A stretch of DNA of 17,022 bases from UMGS1279 sp045536815 (GTDB lineage Bacteria > Bacillota > Clostridia > Oscillospirales > Acutalibacteraceae). The stretch spans positions 1 to 17,022 of the forward strand of contig JAZSOH010000006.1 of NCBI GenBank assembly GCA_045536815.1. Reading direction: 5' to 3'. The position numbers and the translations under genes are program-made. The notes beneath the pieces were generated by a model. The model did not search any database, was not told where the DNA came from, and worked only from the letters and a program-made list of their open reading frames with translations. Below, piece by piece: positions 7,571 through 13,927 of the stretch (its first letter is position 1; the number at the start of each line of letters is the position of its first letter).

Positions 7571-8140
7571 ATGAAAAACAAAAAATTGCTCGTTATTTTA
7601 GGCATTGTTTTGGTTGTGGTTTTGTTAATTTCAGGTGTTGTTGGAACCTACAATTCTTTAGTAAATCTTGAAGCAACTGTCGAAGAAAAACAGTCGGCTA
7701 TCAGTACACAGCTTCAGCGTAGAAGCGACCTTATTCCCAATCTTGTTAATACAGTTAAGGGTTATGCCGCTCACGAGGAGGAAGTTTACACAGCAATTGC
7801 AGATGCAAGAAGTAAACTTGCGGGAGCTACAAGTGTAGATGAGCTAAATGACGCAAACAGTGAGCTTTCTTCAGCTCTTTCAAGACTTTTGGTGGTTGTT
7901 GAAAACTATCCTGCACTTAAAGCGAATGAAAACTTTATTGCGCTTCAGGACCAACTGGAAGGTACAGAAAACCGAATCGCCATTGCAAGAAATGATTATA
8001 ATGAGGCGGCAAAAAAGTATAATACAAAGATTAGAAGATTTCCCGCAAGTATTTTTGCAGGTATCTTTGGCTTTGAAAAGGTAGATTATTTCGAGGCTCA
8101 GGCAGGAGCAGAAAATGCCCCTGAGGTTAGTTTCGAATGA
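7571..8140 (+). CDS. LemA family protein
   Basis: A 189-residue LemA family protein. One N-terminal membrane segment (about 5-27) is followed by a long helical region containing the hallmark RRSDLIPNLVNTVKGY (about 51-66) and, near the C-terminus, the characteristic FPASIFAGIFGF. The N-terminus is expected outside the membrane, with the helical bundle on the other side; the molecular function is unknown. ATG 7571 follows GAAAGGGTG; an in-frame TTG at 7553 would overlap this RBS. The stop overlaps the next start (ATGA at 8137-8140), so translation of LemA and the TPM-domain protein is probably coupled. This lemA plus TPM pair is one of the most common contexts of the family. Confidence 0.92.
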   Translation: MKNKKLLVILGIVLVVVLLISGVVGTYNSLVNLEATVEEKQSAISTQLQRRSDLIPNLVNTVKGYAAHEEEVYTAIADARSKLAGATSVDELNDANSELSSALSRLLVVVENYPALKANENFIALQDQLEGTENRIAIARNDYNEAAKKYNTKIRRFPASIFAGIFGFEKVDYFEAQAGAENAPEVSFE

Positions 8141-8922
8141 TAAAAGCAAATAAAATTTTAAAGGCGTTGCCGATAAGTGCCGTGGTTTTTCTTTTTGCGC
8201 TTTATTCGGCGATAAATGTATTTGCTCTTCCAAAGCCCACCTCTAACTTTTTTGTTAATGATTTTGCAGATGTAATTTCGTCTGAAAACGAACAAAAAAT
8301 GCAGAAAATGGGGGAAAAGTTATTTAGCGATACTACTGCTCAGGCCGTTGTGGTAACGGTAAGTGATATGGGTGGTAAGGATGTAAATTCTTACAGCATT
8401 GAACTTGCAAGAGAGTGGGGTATAGGCGAGAACGAGAAGGATAATGGTGTTTTAATTTTACTCGCCGTAGAGGAAAGAAAAGTAAGGATAGAAGTTGGCT
8501 ATGGCCTTGAGGGTGCCTTAACCGATTCTAAAACGGGCAGAATTCTTGATGTATACGGTATGGAGCATTTTTCTGCCGATGATTTCTCCACCGGTCTTTA
8601 CGAAGTATATAACTCGGTAGTAAACGAGATATATATTGAATATGGTATGGAGCCTTCAGAGGACTATGAGCAGGTTGATGGTGAAGGCGGACTACCCACA
8701 GTTTTAGCAAGGATAATTATAATTTTAATCATTATATTTTTAACCTTTAGATTTGGCGGACGTCGCGGAGGCGGCGGAGGCATTATGCCGTTTTTCTTTT
8801 TCGGCGGACATTCGGGGCACGGCAACTCAAGTGGATTTGGCCATGGCGGTAGCTTCGGAGGCGGCGGTTTTAGAGGCGGCGGCGGTGGCTTCGGCGGTGG
8901 CGGAAGCGGAAGAAGCTTTTAA
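8137..8922 (+). CDS. TPM domain-containing membrane protein (YgcG-like)
   Basis: A 261-residue exported protein. A signal peptide (about 1-30) is followed by a TPM domain (about 40-160), with the typical NDFADVIS start, then WGIGENEKDNGVLIL and VGYGLEGALTDSKTG. A single transmembrane segment (about 189-204) leads to a tail of about 55 residues made almost entirely of Gly, Ser, Phe and His, ending GGGGSGRSF as in YgcG-type proteins. The TPM domain is expected on the outside and the glycine-rich tail inside. TPM proteins have been linked to photosystem repair in plants and to phosphatase-like activity; the bacterial role next to LemA is unknown. Translation is coupled to lemA by a 4-bp overlap. 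Confidence 0.9.
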   Translation: MIKANKILKALPISAVVFLFALYSAINVFALPKPTSNFFVNDFADVISSENEQKMQKMGEKLFSDTTAQAVVVTVSDMGGKDVNSYSIELAREWGIGENEKDNGVLILLAVEERKVRIEVGYGLEGALTDSKTGRILDVYGMEHFSADDFSTGLYEVYNSVVNEIYIEYGMEPSEDYEQVDGEGGLPTVLARIIIILIIIFLTFRFGGRRGGGGGIMPFFFFGGHSGHGNSSGFGHGGSFGGGGFRGGGGGFGGGGSGRSF

Positions 8923-8937
8923 CTTTTGGAGGCTATA

Positions 8938-9660
8938 ATGGAAAATAACGTAGAAAAAATATATAATGAGGCGCGAAGGAAAAGGGAAACAAAGAAAAAG
9001 ATTAGTAAGGTTTGGCTTTATATCTTCTTCGCTTTAATTAAGGGCATTTTGGCAGGCATTGTGATTTCTATAGGTTCTGCAATATATTTAAATACAGCAA
9101 GTAGGTATGTTGGTTCGGCACTTTTTTCACTTGCTTTTGTTGTAATTTTTTCTTATGGTTTTTCTCTTTTTACAGCTAAGGTTTGTTATATTCCGGTTCA
9201 AAGCAAAACCGAAAGACTTATGCTATTACCTGCACTTTTGGGTAATTTTATGGGTGCATTTTTGGCGGGTGGACTTTTTAGCCTCACCCGTTTAGCCCCT
9301 AAACTTTCATCCAGAGCGACCGAAATTTGTAATGAAAGCTTTAGTGGTGGAGTGCTTAGTGTGCTTGTTCTTTCGTTCTTTTGCGGTTTGCTAATTTTTG
9401 CTGCAGCAGATATTTTTAAAAATTCCAAGGGCGATGGTTTAAAATATTTAACGGTTGTTGCCGTTTCAATGATAATTTTAATTTTCGGCTTTGAACACAG
9501 TGTATCAAGCGTTTTTTATCAAGCGGTTTCGGGCAGAATGTGGACATCAAATACATTTCTTTACATATTTGTTATGACGGTAGGAAACGCTTTAGGAGGA
9601 GTTTTAATTCCTCTTTGCCACAAGTTTATTGAACTTGTTAAAAAAAGTTATAAAATATAA
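8938..9660 (+). CDS. Formate/nitrite transporter (FNT) family-like membrane protein
   Basis: A 240-residue integral membrane protein with six predicted helices: about 24-49, 58-80, 95-116, 136-159, 170-187 and 206-226. The pattern fits the FNT channel family: KGILAGIVISIG in helix 1, LLGNFMGAFLAG in helix 3, GFEHSVSSVF (184-193) with the central-pore histidine H187, and GNALGGVLIP in helix 6. FNT proteins are pentameric channels for formate, nitrite, hydrosulfide or related small anions. It is divergent, so the substrate is open. GGAGG (8928-8932) sits five bases before the ATG. It lies 15 bp after the TPM gene and 17 bp before the next, which indicates one operon. Confidence 0.75.
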   Translation: MENNVEKIYNEARRKRETKKKISKVWLYIFFALIKGILAGIVISIGSAIYLNTASRYVGSALFSLAFVVIFSYGFSLFTAKVCYIPVQSKTERLMLLPALLGNFMGAFLAGGLFSLTRLAPKLSSRATEICNESFSGGVLSVLVLSFFCGLLIFAAADIFKNSKGDGLKYLTVVAVSMIILIFGFEHSVSSVFYQAVSGRMWTSNTFLYIFVMTVGNALGGVLIPLCHKFIELVKKSYKI

Positions 9661-9677
9661 TAAGGGGGAAGTTTTAA

Positions 9678-10433
9678 ATGACTACAGAGGTTTTATCAGC
9701 CATATTAGAACCGGTTAAGCCGTTAATTGAGTCTAATAGCTTCGAAAAAATTGGTGAGGGCGAATATAAAAATGAAAAAATCGCCTTCAAAATTAAGCAC
9801 GATGAGGAGAAAAAGCTTCTTTGCCTTTTGGTAGCCGAGATAAATGAAAACGGCGAAGAGGGAGCATATGAAGCTGCTTCAAATTGGCTTTTTGAAGAGC
9901 CCGAAAATCTTAGAGATGCCGGTTCGGCAGGTATGGATTTTTATGACACATTAAAGGGAAAACTCGGCGTCAAAAGGGTTCGAACAGGTAAAGGCGGCGA
10001 TGTTGCGCTTCCTTCTAAAAAGTCGGGCGACTCAAAAAATATTGAGGCACTTTGTGGAAAGCTTTTGTCAGTTTTCCCCCAGTTTAAAGAAGATTATAAG
10101 GAGCACGTTTCCACTTATGGAACCCTTCTTTATATAGAATTTTTCTCTAAAACCTTTACCGTTAAGGTGGGCGAGATGATAGACCAAGAGGGCAACAAAA
10201 GGGCACTTAAAAAGCTTTTCGATATGCTTTCTGATTCATATAATATGGGCGACCGCGCAACTCAAAACGCAGTTGTAGGTATTATTTTGGGCGGAGCACT
10301 TAAAAACAATAATGCACGTTATGAAAAGGCATTAGAATATCTTGAAGAGCATACCTATCTCAAAACGGCTATTGTAAACATAATGCCAATAATTAATTCG
10401 GATAAAAAATTCAAAGAAATTTTTTCTGAATAA
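9678..10433 (+). CDS. Conserved-looking hypothetical cytoplasmic protein
   Basis: I do not recognise this 251-residue protein. It has no signal peptide or membrane segment and is rich in Lys and Glu. Residues 1-90 look like a mixed alpha/beta domain, a basic flexible stretch near 98-117 (KRVRTGKGGDVALPSKKSGD) acts like a linker, and residues 118-251 look mainly helical (KALEYLEEHTYLKTAIVNIMP near the end). AAGGGGGAAG precedes the ATG at good spacing. It is the last gene of the lemA operon, and no clear terminator follows before the strong rpmH promoter. The coding region is full of ordinary codons, so it is very likely a real gene; a role with the upstream membrane proteins is only inference. 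Confidence 0.7.
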   Translation: MTTEVLSAILEPVKPLIESNSFEKIGEGEYKNEKIAFKIKHDEEKKLLCLLVAEINENGEEGAYEAASNWLFEEPENLRDAGSAGMDFYDTLKGKLGVKRVRTGKGGDVALPSKKSGDSKNIEALCGKLLSVFPQFKEDYKEHVSTYGTLLYIEFFSKTFTVKVGEMIDQEGNKRALKKLFDMLSDSYNMGDRATQNAVVGIILGGALKNNNARYEKALEYLEEHTYLKTAIVNIMPIINSDKKFKEIFSE

Positions 10434-10472
10434 TAAAATTGATAGAAATATTCAAAAAAAATCAAAAAAAGA

Positions 10473-10502
10473 TTGACATTGTCATAGGTTTTAAGGTATA
10501 AT
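10473..10502 (+). promoter_or_regulatory. Strong promoter of rpmH-rnpA cluster
   Basis: Perfect consensus TTGACA (10473-10478) and TATAAT (10497-10502), 18 bp apart. The -35 is embedded in the palindrome TGACA-T-TGTCA (10474-10484). The leader of about 83 nt contains a second TGACA/TGTCA inverted repeat (10547-10551 with 10560-10564). Confidence 0.85.
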
Positions 10503-10591
10503 TTAAAATTGCTAGGCCTGTAATTTATTTATAGCCTTATTATGTGTGACAGTTTTAAATGTCAGGTCACCACGAAAAGGAGGTTAAATTC

Positions 10592-10726
10592 ATGAAAAGA
10601 ACATACCAACCCAAAAAGTTACACCGCAAAAAGGAGCATGGCTTTTTAAAGAGAATGGCTGACGCTAACGGCCGTAAGGTTCTCGCTCGCCGTAGAGCAA
10701 AGGGTAGAAAGCAGCTTACCTACTAA
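10592..10726 (+). CDS. rpmH: 50S ribosomal protein L34
   Basis: A 44-residue highly basic protein with the unmistakable L34 sequence: MKRTYQPKKLHRKKEHGF, then KRMADANGRKVLARRRAKGR, and LTY at the end. L34 binds 23S rRNA early in large-subunit assembly. AGGAGG sits eight bases before the ATG. It is followed by a hairpin (10745-10773) with only a weak T-run, so part of the strong transcription from 10473 can continue into rnpA, the usual way high L34 and low RnpA synthesis are balanced. Confidence 0.98.
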   Translation: MKRTYQPKKLHRKKEHGFLKRMADANGRKVLARRRAKGRKQLTY

Positions 10727-10744
10727 GATTTTGCCGCTACTCAT

Positions 10745-10776
10745 AAAGGCCACTTAACTTTTAAGTGGCCTTTTAG
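10745..10776 (+). terminator. Leaky terminator between rpmH and rnpA
   Basis: AAAGGCCACTTAA (10745-10757) pairs perfectly with TTAAGTGGCCTTT (10761-10773) around a 3-nt loop. The T-run is short (TTTTAGTTTA), which suggests partial read-through to rnpA. Confidence 0.75.
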
Positions 10777-10824
10777 TTTATTTTAAGTTCTGGACAGAGC
10801 TAGGTTTTGAAAGGGACTGGTTTT

Positions 10825-11163
10825 TTGGCAGAATATGAAATTTTCAAACTTAACAAAGATTTTCGCCGCCTTTACGGCAGGGGGAAAAGCATAGTACTGC
10901 CTACCGTTGTTGTTTACTATAGAAGGAATAACTTAGACCACTGTAGGCTAGGCGTTACTGCAAGCAAAAAAATAGGCTCTGCAGTAAAGCGCAATAGGGC
11001 GAAGAGGGTGATTTTCGCCGCGTTTAGAGAAGTTTTGCCGTATCTTGACGGCAATTTTGACTTTATTTTTGTCGCTCGCGTTCGTACAACCTTAGTTAAA
11101 AGCACTGTTGTTTTAAATTCGTTAAAAAATGCCCTAAAAAAAGAAGGCGTACTTAAAGTATGA
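10825..11163 (+). CDS. rnpA: Ribonuclease P protein component
   Basis: A 112-residue basic protein, the protein subunit of RNase P, which trims the 5' leader of pre-tRNAs together with the RNA subunit. The signature RNR motif is present in VKRNRAKRVIFAAFRE, and the N-terminal FKLNKDFRRLYGRGKS is typical. TTG 10825 is chosen as the start: AAAGGG lies about nine bases upstream, and the remaining N-terminus aligns with the usual short RnpA start. An in-frame TTG at 10807 would lie upstream of that RBS. The stop overlaps the yidD start (ATGA, 11160-11163). Confidence 0.95.
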   Translation: MAEYEIFKLNKDFRRLYGRGKSIVLPTVVVYYRRNNLDHCRLGVTASKKIGSAVKRNRAKRVIFAAFREVLPYLDGNFDFIFVARVRTTLVKSTVVLNSLKNALKKEGVLKV

Positions 11164-11387
11164 AAAAGTTTTTAATCTTACTTATAAGGTTTTATCAAAC
11201 AAAAATTTCTCCTTTTTTGCCTTCCAGCTGTAGATTTACGCCAACCTGTTCGGCGTACGCTATAGAGGCAATAAATGTTCACGGGGTATTTAAAGGTTTA
11301 ATACTTTCGGCGTATAGAATTTTAAGATGTAACCCGTTTTGCAAGGGTGGGTATGACCCCGTACCCGAAAAAAAGGTCAAAAAATAA
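11160..11387 (+). CDS. yidD: Membrane protein insertion efficiency factor YidD
   Basis: A 75-residue protein of the YidD family. An amphipathic N-terminus (KKFLILLIRFYQTKISPFLP) precedes the conserved cysteine segment SSCRFTPTCSAYAIEAI, and the conserved ILRCNPFCKGGYDPVP follows. YidD sits on the inner face of the membrane and helps the YidC insertase. Its start overlaps the rnpA stop by four bases, implying coupled translation, and yidC lies 72 bp downstream. Confidence 0.95.
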   Translation: MKKFLILLIRFYQTKISPFLPSSCRFTPTCSAYAIEAINVHGVFKGLILSAYRILRCNPFCKGGYDPVPEKKVKK

Positions 11388-11459
11388 CTAGAAAATAAAG
11401 ACGAAGCATTTTTGCGTAGTCTACTATAAATTTTTATTAAATTAACGGAGTTGAAATAA

Positions 11460-12359
11460 ATGTTTAATTTCTTGTTAAAACCGTTAGGATGGATTTTGGA
11501 GCAGTTCAGTTACCTTTTTGGCGGCAACTTTGCAGCTGCTGTATTTGTGTTTACTGTTTTTATTAATGTTGTTTTAATACCGCTTAATATTAAGTCTCAA
11601 AAATCAACTATTACTCAGGCGCGTATAAAGCCTAAGCTTGATGAACTCAAGAAAAAGTACGGTGATGACCGTCAAAGATATAGCGCAGAAATGCAAAAGC
11701 TTTATCAGGAAGAAAACGTTTCTATGTCGGGCGGTTGCCTTCCTATGCTCATTCGCCTTCCTATTATGTTAGGTGTTTATCAGGTTGTTTTAAAGCCCCT
11801 TACCTTTATTATGGGTATCCCCAGCGACCTTATCGCAAAAGCACAGCAGGTGCTTGAAATCAATTCAAACAATCAGTATTTGGTTCAAACCTCTATTATA
11901 GAAAATGTAGACAAACTCGGTAGTGAGTTTAATGCAATTAAAGAGGCTGTTAGTAAGGTTGACTTTAATTTTTTGGGAATTGACCTTACAAGCCAACCCA
12001 AATTTAATATTGATATAATAAATAATTGGAATATCAACTGGCTTATTCCTATTATGGCGTTTGCCGCCGCAATGCTCACCAGTATTGTTACAATGGCAAT
12101 TCAAAAGAAAGCAAATCCCGACGCACCTAATATGGCGGGAATGATGCTTACTATGCCGCTAATGTCCCTTATTATCGGTTTTACTGTTTCTTCGGCGGCA
12201 GGTTTTTATTGGGCATGTTCAAGCCTTATTTCGGGTGCAATTCAGGCAGTTTTGCAAACCGCTTATGGCCCGAATAAGATGATTGCAAAAGAACAGTCAA
12301 CCGAGCTTTACAAACGCTATAAGGAAGAACAAAAGGTTTTGAATAAGTCGGAAAAATAA
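11460..12359 (+). CDS. yidC: YidC/Oxa1 family membrane protein insertase
   Basis: A 299-residue insertase that places membrane proteins in the lipid bilayer, alone or with SecYEG. Helices are visible at about 23-41, 90-118, 195-215, 222-245 and, less clearly, between 250 and 270. The cytoplasmic hairpin starts with the basic IKSQKSTITQARIKPKLDEL, and GGCLPMLIRLPIMLGVYQ is the conserved second core helix. There is no lipoprotein signal peptide, so this is the short clostridial type. At the position of the groove arginine of TM1 (IVRLLILPL type in SpoIIIJ) this protein has Asn (INVVLIPL, N36). An insert of about 50 residues lies between helices 2 and 3. The ATG is preceded by CGGAG; jag follows directly. 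Confidence 0.95.
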   Translation: MFNFLLKPLGWILEQFSYLFGGNFAAAVFVFTVFINVVLIPLNIKSQKSTITQARIKPKLDELKKKYGDDRQRYSAEMQKLYQEENVSMSGGCLPMLIRLPIMLGVYQVVLKPLTFIMGIPSDLIAKAQQVLEINSNNQYLVQTSIIENVDKLGSEFNAIKEAVSKVDFNFLGIDLTSQPKFNIDIINNWNINWLIPIMAFAAAMLTSIVTMAIQKKANPDAPNMAGMMLTMPLMSLIIGFTVSSAAGFYWACSSLISGAIQAVLQTAYGPNKMIAKEQSTELYKRYKEEQKVLNKSEK

Positions 12360-12375
12360 AATGGAGGAACGAGTT

Positions 12376-13311
12376 TTGTTTAAAGAAGCAATTGGCGTTG
12401 CAGCCACAATTGAAGAAGCTAAAGAAAAAGCTTTAGAAGAGCTTAATGCATCTTTCGAAGATGATGTTCAGGTAGAGGTACTTGCTTGTCCTAAAAGTAA
12501 GATTTTAGGAATTTTCGGTGGTAGTGAAGCAAAGGTTAAGGTTTCTATTGAAGTACCCGACCCTAAGCCCGTAAAAGCACAAAAGCAACAAAAGAAAAAT
12601 ATCGAAGCAAAAAAAGAAGCACCTAAGAAGGCTCCTAAAGAAAGCGCACCTTTAAAAGAAATCAATATCGAAACACTCGAGGCAGGAACTCCTGCAGCAA
12701 AAGCAATAGCTTACCTTAAAAATATTCTTGAAAAGCTAGGTTGTGAGAAAGTTTCTCTTTCTGCCAGCGAAGTTGAAAACGGCATTCAAATCACAATCAG
12801 CGGTGAGGGACTTGGTGTTGTTATAGGTCATCGCGGCGAAACACTTGATAGCTTGCAGTACCTTGTTTCTCTTGCAGCAAATGCAGGGGTAAGCGGTTAC
12901 TTCCGCGTTGTTCTTAATACAGGCGATTTCAGACAAAAGAGGGAACAAACCCTTATCGCCCTTGCAAAACGTATGTCTGAACAGGCAATTAAGAGCGGCA
13001 AATGCCGTACCTTAGAGCCAATGAACCCTTATGAGAGAAGAATTATTCACACCGCAGTTCAAGAAATTGAAGGCGTAAGCTCTACTTCTTTTGGTGAAGG
13101 AAACGGTAGAAGGGTTGTTATTGCTCCCGATGGTAAAGAGCCAAGACCCAGAAGCGACTATCGTGGTTCAAAGGGCGGATACAATAGAGGCAGGGGTCAA
13201 AAAGGCGGTAATCGAGCACCTAAAAGGGAAGCATATAAGCCTGAAGTTAACCCCGACCGCGCACCCGTTAAAGACGCCGACGAGCTTCCACTTTACGGCA
13301 GAATTGACTAG
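12376..13311 (+). CDS. jag: RNA-binding protein Jag/KhpB (SpoIIIJ-associated)
   Basis: A 311-residue protein with the three parts of the family: the Jag-N domain (about 1-55, EAIGVAATIEEAKEKALEEL), a KH domain with the GxxG loop in VIGHRGETLDSLQYL, and an R3H domain with NPYERRIIH. A Lys/Ala/Pro-rich linker separates Jag-N from KH. The last 60 residues are a basic Gly/Arg/Asn-rich tail (RGSKGGYNRGRGQKGGNR). Jag/KhpB binds RNA and pairs with KhpA in controlling cell-envelope growth. TTG 12376 is preferred as start: GGAGGA (12363-12368) lies at the right distance and the protein then begins like other Jag proteins; ATG 12361 overlaps the RBS. It lies 16 bp after yidC and ends just before a terminator. 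Confidence 0.92.
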   Translation: MFKEAIGVAATIEEAKEKALEELNASFEDDVQVEVLACPKSKILGIFGGSEAKVKVSIEVPDPKPVKAQKQQKKNIEAKKEAPKKAPKESAPLKEINIETLEAGTPAAKAIAYLKNILEKLGCEKVSLSASEVENGIQITISGEGLGVVIGHRGETLDSLQYLVSLAANAGVSGYFRVVLNTGDFRQKREQTLIALAKRMSEQAIKSGKCRTLEPMNPYERRIIHTAVQEIEGVSSTSFGEGNGRRVVIAPDGKEPRPRSDYRGSKGGYNRGRGQKGGNRAPKREAYKPEVNPDRAPVKDADELPLYGRID

Positions 13312-13354
13312 TGGGTTTAAATAGTTTAAAAAGTTTGTAAAAACCCATTTTTTT
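13311..13354 (+). terminator. Terminator of the yidC-jag operon
   Basis: GTGGGTTT (13311-13318) can pair with AAACCCAT (13341-13348), followed by seven T. The loop of 22 nt is long but can fold further. Confidence 0.6.
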
Positions 13355-13356
13355 GG

Positions 13357-13385
13357 TTGACAAACACACTTTAATTATGTATAAT
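13357..13385 (+). promoter_or_regulatory. Consensus promoter of the two tRNA genes
   Basis: TTGACA (13357-13362) and TATAAT (13380-13385) match the consensus perfectly with a 17-bp spacer. The -35 starts just after the jag terminator T-run. The first tRNA starts 38 bp after the -10. Confidence 0.9.
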
Positions 13386-13415
13386 AATTCTTGCGGCATT
13401 TGTGCCGCAAGAATT
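13386..13415. repeat. 13-bp perfect inverted repeat over the tRNA transcription start
   Basis: AATTCTTGCGGCA (13386-13398) and TGCCGCAAGAATT (13403-13415) are perfect complements around TTTG. The repeat begins at the base after the -10 and spans the expected start site near 13392. There is no T-run, so it is not a terminator. It may be an operator or a 5' hairpin removed by RNase P. Confidence 0.8.
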
Positions 13416-13423
13416 ACCTTCAC

Positions 13424-13500
13424 GGGCCATTAGCTCAGTTGGTTAGAGCAACCGGCTCATAACCGGTTGGTCCGGGGTTCGAGTCCCTGATGGCCCACCA
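13424..13500 (+). tRNA. tRNA with CAU anticodon, probably tRNA-Ile2 (or elongator tRNA-Met)
   Basis: A complete 77-nt cloverleaf with encoded CCA: acceptor GGGCCAT/ATGGCCC, D-arm GCTC/GAGC, anticodon stem ACCGG/CCGGT around CTCATAA, T-arm CGGGG-TTCGAGT-CCCTG. The anticodon is CAT, which by itself reads as Met. The acceptor has C4-G69 and C5-G68, the pairs recognised by TilS in E. coli tRNA-Ile2, and the anticodon-loop region resembles Bacillus tRNA-Ile2. That favours a tRNA whose C34 is changed to lysidine and which reads AUA. A Met identity remains possible. Confidence 0.93.
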
Positions 13501-13559
13501 AATGAAAACTTTGGCACTGCGTAACACAGCGCCAAAGCTTTCAAAAATTTAATATTCAT

Positions 13560-13633
13560 AGGGGTATGATGTAATGGTAACATGCCGGTCTCCAAAACCG
13601 TTCTTGAGGGTTCGAGTCCTTCTACCCCTGCCA
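13560..13633 (+). tRNA. tRNA-Trp (anticodon CCA)
   Basis: A complete 74-nt cloverleaf with encoded 3' CCA and discriminator G: acceptor AGGGGTA/TACCCCT, D-arm ATGT/ACAT, anticodon loop CTCCAAA with anticodon CCA, T-arm GAGGG-TTCGAGT-CCTTC. The outermost anticodon-stem pair is a C/T mismatch. It closely resembles other clostridial tRNA-Trp genes. It lies 59 bp after the first tRNA and directly before a terminator, so both are probably processed from one transcript. Confidence 0.95.
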
Positions 13634-13670
13634 AATAATAAACCACCCTTTTGGGTGGTTTATTATTTTT
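13634..13670 (+). terminator. Terminator after tRNA-Trp
   Basis: A perfect 15-bp stem (13634-13648 with 13653-13667) around TTTT, starting right after the CCA end and followed by further T. The A-rich left arm could also serve leftward transcripts from the mobile-element scar. Confidence 0.92.
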
Positions 13671-13689
13671 GTTAATAGGAAAAGGACTC

Positions 13690-13927
13690 GAAGCCTGAGA
13701 GGGTTTTGCATATACTGAGTATTGACAATAGGTGGTTTTTGTGATAATCTATTGTTAGAAGCTATCGTAGAATCGTCTTTAGACGTTGCATTAGGGCCTT
13801 TGGCATTAATGAGCTGCGAGGCTTTTTTCTTATATCCTTTTTCTCCAATGAACGCAGTTACTATGTATAATGTTTTGGCTTTTGTATCTGCTATCGCTTG
13901 AACAACATAATAAGAATTATCACCTAT
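13690..13927 (-). pseudogene. C-terminal fragment of a polyvalent (MuF-C-like) mobile-element protein
   Basis: This stretch has no intact gene. In one minus-strand frame it reads GDNSYYVVQAIADTKAKTLY, then IVTAFIGEKGYKKKASQLIN, and ends with ASNNRLSQKPPIVNTQYMQN. This resembles the last part of large phage/ICE polyvalent proteins, with the usual 'YYVVEAVPDTKxKTLYIVSAY' block and an 'SNNxIPQ' tail (from memory of the family). It is out of frame with the fragment at 13924-14220, joined by a one-base shift at 13924-13930, and no start codon belongs to it. The match fades near 13695, where the sequence becomes similar to a tRNA T-arm. Confidence 0.6.

Noticed and set aside
8753..8938. Alternative-frame alanine-rich open frame inside the TPM gene
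   Set aside because: It is a shadow of the glycine-rich GGC/GGA codons of the real frame.
10434..10591. Replication origin beside rpmH
   Set aside because: No TTATCCACA-type DnaA boxes are visible and dnaA is absent.
13443..13646. Minus-strand open frame of 67 codons covering both tRNA genes
   Set aside because: It is antisense to two well-folded tRNAs, and its peptide (GTRTPDQP-type) is the typical artefact of translating tRNA T-arms backwards.
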